64,000 nucleotides of DNA from an uncultured Prevotella sp. (GTDB lineage Bacteria; Bacteroidota; Bacteroidia; Bacteroidales; Bacteroidaceae). The position numbers were made by a program, and so were the translations under genes. A model generated the notes under the pieces. It was not told where the DNA came from and did not search any database. It saw nothing but the letters and a program-made list of their open reading frames with translations. Of the stretch, positions 56,306-64,000 are shown in pieces (positions within the stretch are counted from its first letter, which is position 1; the number at the start of each line of letters is the position of its first letter). The stretch is from contig CAMVUM010000007.1 in assembly GCA_947170725.1 (NCBI GenBank), positions 45,945 through 109,944 on the forward strand. Direction: 5' to 3'.

Positions 56306-57895
56306 ATGGCCAAGAAACAAAATAAACCGGTAAAGGAAGAAACTCTTGAAACGATACTTTTCAACTGTCGTAACAGTTTGCGTGGGCGTGCAGCCATGAC
56401 AGACAAACGCGACTTGCTGTTGACCCTTGTATTTTTGAAATTCATAGGAGAACGGTTCAAACAGCAAAAGGAGAAAATCAGACATGAGATAGTAGAAGTA
56501 CAGGGCATTAATGATACGGATTTCATTGAACTGCAATTGTCTCGTCCCAATCAATATATGCAGGATGGAGTGTTTTTCCTGACGGATGAAACATTTTGGG
56601 ACGAGTTGATTCTCACATCGCCTACCGGTATGGCCATTACTTTCGATACGGCTATAAAAACTTTGGACGACAACGAACCTAAATTGAAGAATGCTCTTCC
56701 GCAGCAGATTTTCACGAAAACCGCTCTTGAACCGGGCGTTTTGAAAAGCGTTGTGGATGAAATAAACAAGATAGCTCCCCAGAAATTTAATGACCACGAC
56801 CTTATAGGACGTGTATATGAGTATTTCTTACAGGCTTTCTCAATCAATGCAGACAAAGAGGAAGGGGAATTTTACACTCCGCATTCTATCGTAGAGCTTA
56901 TAGCCTCTCTTATTGAACCTTTTGATGGAACGGTATATGACCCTTGCTGTGGTTCCGGAGGTATGTTTGTTCAGGCAGCTAAGTTCATTGAGGCTCATGG
57001 TGGAAACACAAAAGCAGTCAATGTATATGGTCAAGAATCAGAACCGGCAACCTATCGACTTGCAAAGATGAATCTGGCCATACGAGGCATCTCTTACCAT
57101 TTGGGCGATAGAGCTGTGTCTACTTTCTCCAATGATCAGCATAAAGAACTCAAGTTTGATTACGTCATGGCGAATCCGCCGTTCAATCTGAAGAAATATG
57201 CCGAATATGGAGATTTTGAAACCGATCCTCGCTGGCAAGGCTATGGAGTGCCTCCTACCAGCAATGCCAACTATGCGTGGATTCTTCACATCCTGAATAA
57301 ATTGAATGTCAGTCGTGGAATTGCAGGATTCCTGCTTGCTAATGGTGCTTTGGATGATAGCGATACGCAGGGAATACGCAAACAGCTAATCGAAAGCGAC
57401 AAAGTAGAAGCTATTATCGTTTTACCACGAAATATGTTCTATTCAACCGATATATCCGTTACTCTTTGGATTTTGAACAATAACAAGAAAGGCGGTTCAT
57501 GGCATGGCAGACAACTTCGCGACCGTACAGGTGAAATTCTTTTCATAGACTTGCGGACTTGGAATAACAATATATACGAGAAGAAATATGTCCGTTTGTC
57601 AGAAACAGCAATAGACAGAGTACGTCAAATATACTTCAACTGGCAAACCGAGAATTTTGTTGAGTATGCCGAGCCGGAATTGTACTATGCTGCGCATCGT
57701 GACGAAATTCAAAAAAAGGGATATTCCCTCGTACCCTCCAGATACATTGAGTTCATTGACCGCGATACAGAAATAGACTATCAATCTGCTCTTTCCGAAA
57801 TGAGTTGTAAATTTGATGAATTGAAGAAGAGATGGGATGCAAACGAAACGGAACTAGTAAACGCTTTCAAAATTTTAGGGTATGGAAAAGAATAA
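56306..57895 (+). CDS. hsdM: Type I restriction-modification system methyltransferase subunit
   Basis: A 529-residue N6-adenine methyltransferase. The helical N-terminal HsdM domain (TILFNCRNSLRGRAAMTDKRDLLLTL) is followed by SAM-binding motif I in YDPCCGSGGMFVQ and the catalytic motif IV NPPF in YVMANPPFNLKKY. It modifies adenine in the sequence chosen by HsdS and forms the core of the M2S1 methylase and R2M2S1 nuclease. It starts 4 bases after the DUF2971 frame and overlaps the DUF1016 gene by 14 bases, so the island reads as one transcript. Confidence 0.95.
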   Translation: MAKKQNKPVKEETLETILFNCRNSLRGRAAMTDKRDLLLTLVFLKFIGERFKQQKEKIRHEIVEVQGINDTDFIELQLSRPNQYMQDGVFFLTDETFWDELILTSPTGMAITFDTAIKTLDDNEPKLKNALPQQIFTKTALEPGVLKSVVDEINKIAPQKFNDHDLIGRVYEYFLQAFSINADKEEGEFYTPHSIVELIASLIEPFDGTVYDPCCGSGGMFVQAAKFIEAHGGNTKAVNVYGQESEPATYRLAKMNLAIRGISYHLGDRAVSTFSNDQHKELKFDYVMANPPFNLKKYAEYGDFETDPRWQGYGVPPTSNANYAWILHILNKLNVSRGIAGFLLANGALDDSDTQGIRKQLIESDKVEAIIVLPRNMFYSTDISVTLWILNNNKKGGSWHGRQLRDRTGEILFIDLRTWNNNIYEKKYVRLSETAIDRVRQIYFNWQTENFVEYAEPELYYAAHRDEIQKKGYSLVPSRYIEFIDRDTEIDYQSALSEMSCKFDELKKRWDANETELVNAFKILGYGKE

Positions 57896-58922
57896 GTTGC
57901 AATATGTGACAACTGATAAACTGGTTTCTGATATTCGGAGTATTATTGAACAAGGCCGTCAACAGGCATACGCGGCAGCCAATCAAATTACGGTACTTAC
58001 TTATTGGCATATCGGACGACGTATAGTGGAAGAAGAACAGCATGGAGAAGCTCGTGCGCAGTATGGTACTCGGTTGATTAAAACATTGGCAGAACAACTG
58101 ATGCCTAAATACGGCAATACATTCAGCAAGCGAAATCTCGATTATTTTCGCCAATTTTATCTGTGTTTCAGTGATTTGGAGATTGTGAACACGCGTGTTC
58201 ACAATCTGACTTGGTCGCACTTCCGCTCGATTATACAGGTTGCAGACCCTAAGGCCAGAGAGTGGTATGTAAAAGAGGCTTCGGAACAGATGTGGAGTGT
58301 GAGAACACTTAACCGCAACATAGGCACACAATACTATGGCCGCCGAATGGCTTGCGTAAGGGAGGGGTTGGCATTGCCAGCACCGGATGTCGAAGCAAAT
58401 GATCCATTGGAGTATATAAAGAATTCGGTAGTTGCCGAGTTCTTGGGATTCCGTAAAGACTGCAAATATGACGAAAGCCAATTGGAGCAAGCCTTAATAG
58501 ATCATCTGCAACAATTTATCATGGAATTGGGACGTGGATTTGCGTTTGTCGATAGGCAGAAACACATTTCTACGGACACAGGCGACTTTTATATCGACCT
58601 TGTATTCTATAACATCAAACTCAAACGCTACGTGTTGTTGGAACTTAAAACACACCCTCTTACACATGCAGACGTGGGGCAGTTGGATATGTATGTTAGG
58701 ATGTACGATGACCTTGTAAAAGACGATAGTGATAATCCCACAATAGGCATACTGCTTTGCACCGAGACCGATAAGGTCTTGGCAAAATACTCAGTACTTA
58801 ACGGTAGCGAGCAACTTTTTGCCGCTAAATATATGGCTTATATGCCGACGGAGGAAGAACTAAGCAGGGAGATAGAGAAGCAAAAACGTTTCTTCTTGGA
58901 ACAATATGGAAAGGAGGAGTGA
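57882..58922 (+). CDS. DUF1016/YhcG-type PDDEXK nuclease family protein
   Basis: A 346-residue protein with an N-terminal DUF1016 domain (SIIEQGRQQAYAAANQITVLTYWHIGRRI, YGTRLIKTLAEQL, FSKRNLDYFRQFYL) and a C-terminal PDDEXK-like nuclease domain (FVDRQKHISTDTGDFYIDLVFYN…YVLLELKTH, giving the D…E.K pattern). Such genes are often found inside type I restriction operons of Bacteroidota, but their task is not settled. It overlaps hsdM by 14 bases, and the hsdS start follows directly, so it is made together with the restriction enzyme. A role as helper nuclease or defence module is inference. Confidence 0.88.
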   Translation: MEKNKLQYVTTDKLVSDIRSIIEQGRQQAYAAANQITVLTYWHIGRRIVEEEQHGEARAQYGTRLIKTLAEQLMPKYGNTFSKRNLDYFRQFYLCFSDLEIVNTRVHNLTWSHFRSIIQVADPKAREWYVKEASEQMWSVRTLNRNIGTQYYGRRMACVREGLALPAPDVEANDPLEYIKNSVVAEFLGFRKDCKYDESQLEQALIDHLQQFIMELGRGFAFVDRQKHISTDTGDFYIDLVFYNIKLKRYVLLELKTHPLTHADVGQLDMYVRMYDDLVKDDSDNPTIGILLCTETDKVLAKYSVLNGSEQLFAAKYMAYMPTEEELSREIEKQKRFFLEQYGKEE

Positions 58923-58923
58923 T

Positions 58924-60048
58924 ATGGTGGCTGGTAATGTAAAATGGGTTCGGCTAGGAGATTACATTGAGCAGTGTGATGAAAGGAATACAGCAGGTAA
59001 TAATTATCCGGTAATAGGTATAAATCGAGACAAAACATTTATGCCAACAGTTGCAAATTTGGATGGAGTTGATATTGCCAAGTATAAAGTTATCACAAAA
59101 GGAATGTTTGTGTTTAGTGGTATGCAGACAGGACGTGACATTTGTATTCGTATTGGATTATACGGCGATGAACAACCGGCTTTAATTTCTCCGGCATATA
59201 CAACTTTTATCATCAATGATGAAAAGGAAATCTTGCCAGAATATTTTTTCATGTATTTTAATCGTGCCGAAAGTGATCGTTATGGTTGGTTCATTAGCGA
59301 TTCCAGTGTTCGAGCTAACTTGGACTGGTCACGCTTCCTTGACATTGAAATTCCGTTACCATCTCCTGCCGAACAGCAGAAAGTTGTGAATGCGTGGAAA
59401 GCATTCCGGGAAATCAAAGAACAGAATGAGGCTAAGGCAGCTCCGCTTATGCAGGTTTGCCAAAGCTATATTCAAAAGGCGAAAAAGAATAATGCAGATA
59501 GATATCGCATTGGTAATGCCATAAAAGTTGTAGATGCCATAAACAAAGAAGGCTATCCCTATGATGTTTTGGGATTAAATAACAATAAAGTTTTTATGCC
59601 GACAATCGCCTCAATGGATACTATGAATACAAACAAATATAAGGTTATTAGAAAAGGACAGTTTGCATTTAGTGGTATGCAGACTGGCAGAGATAAATGT
59701 ATTCGTATAGCATTATACGATAAAGATGCTCCTGCTCTAATATCGCCTGCTTATACAACTTTCGTTCTTGATGAAAATGAACCTATTCTCCCTGAATATT
59801 TTATGATGATATTCAAAAATCCGGAAATGGATAGATTGGGTTGGTTTTATAGTGATTCAAGCGTTAGGGCAAATTTGGATTGGGATAGATTTATTGATAT
59901 TGAAATTCCATTGCTTCCTATTGAGTTGCAACAAGCTATCGTCAATATATACAAATGTGCTAACGAAGCAAAACAAATAGCCGAAGAAGCCAACCGGCTT
60001 TCATGCGAAATTTGTCCGGCATTGCTTCAACATGTCATACATTCTTAA
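58924..60048 (+). CDS. hsdS: Type I restriction-modification specificity subunit with near-duplicate target domains
   Basis: A 374-residue DNA-recognition subunit. I chose the ATG at 58924 (MVAGNVKWVRL), one base after the previous stop; an ATG at 58906 would overlap it by 17 bases. Two target-recognition domains (residues ~28-144 and ~206-322) are separated by a long helix (EQQKVVNAWKAFREIKEQ) with a matching helix at the C-terminus. The two domains share FSGMQTGRD.CIRI, ALISPAYTTF, ILPEYF and SDSSVRANLDW and are about two-thirds identical by eye. Each half reads one side of a bipartite DNA site, so near-identical halves predict a symmetric or nearly symmetric site. Confidence 0.92.
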   Translation: MVAGNVKWVRLGDYIEQCDERNTAGNNYPVIGINRDKTFMPTVANLDGVDIAKYKVITKGMFVFSGMQTGRDICIRIGLYGDEQPALISPAYTTFIINDEKEILPEYFFMYFNRAESDRYGWFISDSSVRANLDWSRFLDIEIPLPSPAEQQKVVNAWKAFREIKEQNEAKAAPLMQVCQSYIQKAKKNNADRYRIGNAIKVVDAINKEGYPYDVLGLNNNKVFMPTIASMDTMNTNKYKVIRKGQFAFSGMQTGRDKCIRIALYDKDAPALISPAYTTFVLDENEPILPEYFMMIFKNPEMDRLGWFYSDSSVRANLDWDRFIDIEIPLLPIELQQAIVNIYKCANEAKQIAEEANRLSCEICPALLQHVIHS

Positions 60049-60060
60049 ACAGCAACGATT

Positions 60061-63000
60061 ATGACTAATAAAGGGAAATATTATGAAAGTCAATTCGAGG
60101 AAGCAACCATCGAGCTTCTCCGAGAGGCACACTGGCAATATACATTTGGTGATGACATTCACAGGAAATATACTGATCCACTCATTGAAGAGGACTTAAG
60201 GAATTTTCTCGCCGGTCAATACAAAGACAAGAATTTGACCACCTCCGAGATGGACAGTATCATCGCTAACCTGCGCAATACAGGCGGACAGAATGACTAT
60301 TATGCTCTTCGGAATGCTTTTTTGCTCTATCGTGACGGGTATGATTTTGCATATAGCGATGGTCGGGATAATCCGTTTCGTTTGGAATACATTGACTTCG
60401 AGCATCCAGACCATAATATTTTCCGTTGTGTCAATCAGTTTGTTATGGAACAGGGACGTGAAAATCGCCGTCCCGACATATTGCTTTTCATAAACGGCAT
60501 ACCCGTCTGCATCATCGAATTGAAAAATCCAACCAAACAAAACGCTACTATACGCGATGCACATACGCAGATTTGCACGCGCTATATGCGAGATATTCCG
60601 GCATTGCTGAAATATTGCGCATTGGCAGTAATAAGTGACGGAGCAAAGAATGCTTTGGGTTCGACATACACGCCTTTTGAATTTTTCTACGAATGGAAGA
60701 AGATAAATAATGAAGACAAAGCCGGAAAAGGTCTTGACACGCTTCGTACACTCATTCGCGGGGCATTGTCGCCGGAACGCATATTGGAGATATTACGGGA
60801 TTATGTTTATTTTCCAGATCCTACAAAAGAAGACGACACGACTGAAATTGTATGCCGTTATCCGCAGTTCTTTGCTACACGCAAACTGCGGGATCATATC
60901 CTGAATCATTTGCGTTCTGTCGGAGGTGATGGTAAGGGCGGTACATATTTCGGAGCCACAGGGTGTGGAAAAACATATACCATGCTGTTCCTTGCCCGCC
61001 AACTGGCTTTGCGATGCAGGAAGCAACTGGGTAGCCCGACTATTCTCATCATAGTAGACAGGGAGGATTTGGAAACACAGACAGGGAAACTATTCTGTCG
61101 CTCGAAACAATATCTTGAAGACGAAGCTGTAAAAGTCTTTAAAACAAGAAAGGAACTTGCAGAAGAGATGAGTATGCGCAAGACTGGCGGGGTCTATATT
61201 ACCACAATTCAGAAATTCGCAGAAACAACAGGTCTATTAACAGACCGTTCCAATGTCATCTGTTTGAGTGATGAAGCCCATCGCTCCCAAAATAATATCG
61301 GCTCGAAACTCTCCATACAAACTGAAGGGGAGGCTGATAAGATAGGAGCGAAAATTACATACGGATTTGCCAAGTATCTGCGGGATGCGTTGCCGAATTC
61401 CACTTATGTCGGTTTTACGGGAACTCCTATCGATGAAACCATACATGTATTTGGAAAGGTAGTAGACCAGTATACGATGAAGGAATCGGAGGATGACGGT
61501 ATCACTGTCCCAATTAAATATGACCCTCGATTGGCTCGAGTGTTCCTCAATAAAGAACAGGCGGAAAAAGTAGAAGAGTATTACCGCCTATGTGCGGATG
61601 AGGGTGCAACGCTGGAGGATATTGCCAAGAGCAAGGCTGCCATGTCAAGCATGGAGGTGATTATCGGCGATGAAGATGTCTTGCGCCGTGTTGCCAAAGA
61701 CATTATCGAAGATTACAAACGCCGTACAGAAACGACCGACCGTCTGCAAAAGGCTATGATTACTTGCGCAGACCGTAAGATAGCATTCAAGTTGTATAAA
61801 ATCATGCGGGAGATGCAGCCCGAATGGTTCGAGAAAAAGAAAGCATTGAACGAACTTATATTGACAGCGGACGAAAAGAACAAGCTGAATGACATCGCAT
61901 TTGTCAATATGGTTATGACCAGAGATAAGGACGATGAAAAGGAATTTTACAATCTGCTTGGAGATAAAGACTATCGTAAATTTCTTGATAATGAGTTCAA
62001 ATCGGAAAAATCAAATTTTCATATCTCCATCAATGTGGATATGTGGATTACAGGATTTGATGTCCCTTGTCTTACGATGCTTTATAATGACAAGCCATTG
62101 TCGAAACATACGCTTATTCAGACCATTTCGCGTGTAAACCGTAAATTCGGCACAAAAGAGTGTGGTTTTATCATCGACTACATAGGCATTCGGGAGGAGA
62201 TGAAGAAAGCCATGAAAAAGTATGGTGGTGAAGTCGTACAACAGGAGGATTTGGAAATCGCACATGAAGTATTACAAAACGAATTGCAACTATTGCAAGA
62301 GAAATTGTCCGGATTGGTATTTGACCGTTTTTTCGGAAACAACGACCTTGCCCGACTTCAGTTCATTCAGGAAGCGGCAGAATATATCCTTGCCAACAGT
62401 GTTGAACGGAAAGGAGAGGTATCCTTCCTCAAACTTTTCAAAGAACATGTCAAACGTCTGCGCTCTGCCTATAATATCTGTAATCCTGCCGGCATTCTAA
62501 CAGAAGATGAAGTAGCATGGAGTCAATGTTTTATGGGTATCTGCTCATACGTGACTAAAATGACCGCTACCGAACACGATACAGAAAGCATGAACAGGCA
62601 TGTAGAACAATTGGTTCAAGAAGCAATCCTTGCCAGTGGAGTGGAACGTGTAATGAATGAAGGTGTTGAAGAAAATATTTTCAGCGACTCATTTTCTAAA
62701 GAGGTGGATGAAATAAAGATGCCATTCACCAAGTTCCAGATTCTATGTAAACTTGTCGCTAAAGCCATCAGAGCATATAGCCGGACAAACAAGATACAAG
62801 CCGAGCATTTCCAGAAGATGCTTGAAGATACAATAGATGCCTATAATACACGGGATAAGCTGACATTTACCAACGAAGTGACTCAGAACGTAGTAAATGA
62901 TGTGTGTGACATTGTTTCATACAAAATCAATGGACTCTCGAACAAGTTGATGAGCATTCTGAAAGAGCTAAAAGCTGATAGCGAAAGATTCAAAGTTTTA

Positions 63001-63288
63001 GGTATCACTTTCGAGGAAAAAGCGTTTTTTGACGTTCTTGTCGAAGTCAGAGACAAACATAGCTTTGAATATGCGGATGAGAAATGTATAGAGTTGGCAA
63101 AGAAAATCAAGACCTTGATAGATGATACTGCTATTTATGCTGATTGGCTGAATAATGACAACCTGAAAAGCAAACTTGCCAGCCAACTTACATATCTTCT
63201 CTACAAAGAGGGGTATCCTCCTCAATGGGACGAAGAGGTATTCCTGAAAGTATTGGAACAGGTAGAGAATTATAAGAAACATGAATAA
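60061..63288 (+). CDS. hsdR: Type I restriction-modification system restriction subunit
   Basis: A 1075-residue motor-nuclease that translocates and cuts unmodified DNA. The N-terminal nuclease domain has the PD-(D/E)XK pattern in RRPDILLFINGIPVCIIELKNP. Walker A is GATGCGKTY (residues ~297-305), the DEAH box is CLSDEAHRSQ and the SF2 motif III lies in YVGFTGTPID. The second RecA domain contains QTISRVNRK. The C-terminal ~350 residues form the helical region that contacts HsdM. It is complete, 12 bases after hsdS, and closes the operon. Intact motifs in hsdM, hsdS and hsdR suggest a working system. Confidence 0.95.
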   Translation: MTNKGKYYESQFEEATIELLREAHWQYTFGDDIHRKYTDPLIEEDLRNFLAGQYKDKNLTTSEMDSIIANLRNTGGQNDYYALRNAFLLYRDGYDFAYSDGRDNPFRLEYIDFEHPDHNIFRCVNQFVMEQGRENRRPDILLFINGIPVCIIELKNPTKQNATIRDAHTQICTRYMRDIPALLKYCALAVISDGAKNALGSTYTPFEFFYEWKKINNEDKAGKGLDTLRTLIRGALSPERILEILRDYVYFPDPTKEDDTTEIVCRYPQFFATRKLRDHILNHLRSVGGDGKGGTYFGATGCGKTYTMLFLARQLALRCRKQLGSPTILIIVDREDLETQTGKLFCRSKQYLEDEAVKVFKTRKELAEEMSMRKTGGVYITTIQKFAETTGLLTDRSNVICLSDEAHRSQNNIGSKLSIQTEGEADKIGAKITYGFAKYLRDALPNSTYVGFTGTPIDETIHVFGKVVDQYTMKESEDDGITVPIKYDPRLARVFLNKEQAEKVEEYYRLCADEGATLEDIAKSKAAMSSMEVIIGDEDVLRRVAKDIIEDYKRRTETTDRLQKAMITCADRKIAFKLYKIMREMQPEWFEKKKALNELILTADEKNKLNDIAFVNMVMTRDKDDEKEFYNLLGDKDYRKFLDNEFKSEKSNFHISINVDMWITGFDVPCLTMLYNDKPLSKHTLIQTISRVNRKFGTKECGFIIDYIGIREEMKKAMKKYGGEVVQQEDLEIAHEVLQNELQLLQEKLSGLVFDRFFGNNDLARLQFIQEAAEYILANSVERKGEVSFLKLFKEHVKRLRSAYNICNPAGILTEDEVAWSQCFMGICSYVTKMTATEHDTESMNRHVEQLVQEAILASGVERVMNEGVEENIFSDSFSKEVDEIKMPFTKFQILCKLVAKAIRAYSRTNKIQAEHFQKMLEDTIDAYNTRDKLTFTNEVTQNVVNDVCDIVSYKINGLSNKLMSILKELKADSERFKVLGITFEEKAFFDVLVEVRDKHSFEYADEKCIELAKKIKTLIDDTAIYADWLNNDNLKSKLASQLTYLLYKEGYPPQWDEEVFLKVLEQVENYKKHE

Positions 63289-63305
63289 AATTAATATTAT
63301 CTTCA

Positions 63306-64000
63306 ATGGAAGATAAAAAAATTATTAGATGCTTTATTGCATCTCCAGGAGATACTGCTGAAGAACGAGAAATATGTGGAAAAAATCCCGAAATTAATGT
63401 AGGGATTGGAACGGCTTATGGTTTATCCATCAATCTCTTCGATGGGAAAATTATGTCCATCCGGGACTAGGAAATGGAGGCCAAGATGTAATTAATTCCC
63501 AAATCAAAGATAAATATGATTTATTCATAGGCATTATGTACACAAAGTTTGGAACGCCAACAGAATGTGCAGAATCAGGAACGGAAGAAGAATTTAACAT
63601 AGCCTATGAACGAGCATTTCAACAAAAGAATATGGAAATCATGTTCTATTTTAATGATGCAGCTTTAAATCCTAGTAAATTAGATATTGAGCAATATCAA
63701 AAGGTTCAGAATTTTAGAAACAATGTTGTTCAACAAAAATGTATGTATTCTATGTATAGCGGAATACAAGATTTTGAAGAAAAACTTCGAAAACATTTAA
63801 ATTTATATTTCAACCAACATTATTTGAGTACAGATAAAGGCACGGCTGAAAAAATGACTCGTACTTCGTTCATATTAGAAGAACGATTAAATTCCGCTTT
63901 ACAACTTTTTAGTGGGAAACCTAGAATATGGATAGATCCGATCTGGCTCAAGCCGAAATTACGGTGGATGGAATTTTCTGGAAAGTGTTAAATTTGTGGC
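63306..64000 (+). pseudogene. DUF4062-type gene with at least two frameshifts, running off the window
   Basis: The ATG at 63306 opens MEDKKIIRCFIASPGDTAEERE, the typical start of DUF4062 proteins (a TIR-like fold found in defence genes). The frame breaks near 63415-63425 and stops at 63468-63470. The next frame continues the same family sequence (SLRWENYVHPGLGNGGQDVI, KDKYDLFIGIMYTKFGTPTE, SGTEEEFNIAYERAF). A second break near 63938 moves on to DLAQAEITVDG, up to the window end; without it the frame stops at 63989. Larger relatives carry an NTPase domain after this region. It is either a decayed gene or a badly sequenced one. Confidence 0.7.

Noticed and set aside
57882..58922. DUF1016 gene as part of hsdS or as a toxin
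   Set aside because: It has a complete DUF1016 plus nuclease layout of its own; no antitoxin partner is visible, so a toxin call is not supported.
56306..63288. BREX, DISARM or other multi-gene defence system
   Set aside because: There is no pglZ, brxC, brxL or phospholipase-type gene; the content is a standard type I restriction system with accessory genes.

Overview
The window is a piece of a Bacteroidales chromosome, most likely from a Prevotella-like gut or rumen bacterium. The signs are SusC/SusD pairs, a hybrid two-component regulator, acid-rich surface lipoprotein signals, a type IX secretion (T9SS) style C-terminal tail, and repeated promoter elements of the Bacteroidota form TAnnTTTG. 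The first ~53 kb is GC-rich and densely coding. From about 53.8 kb the DNA turns AT-rich and carries a defence island, which suggests horizontal gain.

1-21.4 kb is a polysaccharide utilization locus whose content fits xyloglucan. It holds the 3' part of a hybrid two-component sensor/regulator, SusC, SusD, two large surface-glycan-binding-type lipoproteins, a BACON-GH5 endoglucanase lipoprotein, a PA14-carrying GH31 alpha-xylosidase, a GH2 beta-galactosidase-like enzyme and a GH3 beta-glucosidase. Together they would bind and cut the chain outside the cell, import oligosaccharides through SusCD, and strip galactose, xylose and glucose in the periplasm. A 22-bp-period array of palindromes lies just before the GH5 gene.

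21.5-44.4 kb is mostly housekeeping. It contains an FKBP lipoprotein and glycyl-tRNA synthetase (minus strand), tRNA-Val, a T9SS-type secreted protein, trigger factor-clpP-clpX, recQ and guaB. An envelope/repair operon follows (two parvulin-type PPIases, an OstA/LptA-like protein, a small membrane protein and mutL), then an OmpA-family protein. The 23.7-24.9 kb gap holds a long GC-rich palindromic repeat that has a relative at 53.5 kb.

44.6-52.9 kb carries three more glycoside hydrolases: a GH2 on the plus strand, convergent with a GH2 and GH35 pair on the minus strand. A transcription-terminator cluster and a phage-type gene fragment lie between them. 52.9-55.3 kb is a gene-poor junction with repeats, small ORFs and the 3' remnant of an ISL3-like transposase.

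55.3-64.0 kb is the defence island: an XRE regulator, a frameshifted DUF2971 gene, and a type I restriction-modification operon (hsdM, a DUF1016/YhcG-type nuclease gene, hsdS, hsdR). It ends in a multiply frameshifted DUF4062-type gene that runs off the window. The HsdS protein is unusual because its two target-recognition halves are near copies of each other, which predicts a symmetric recognition site.
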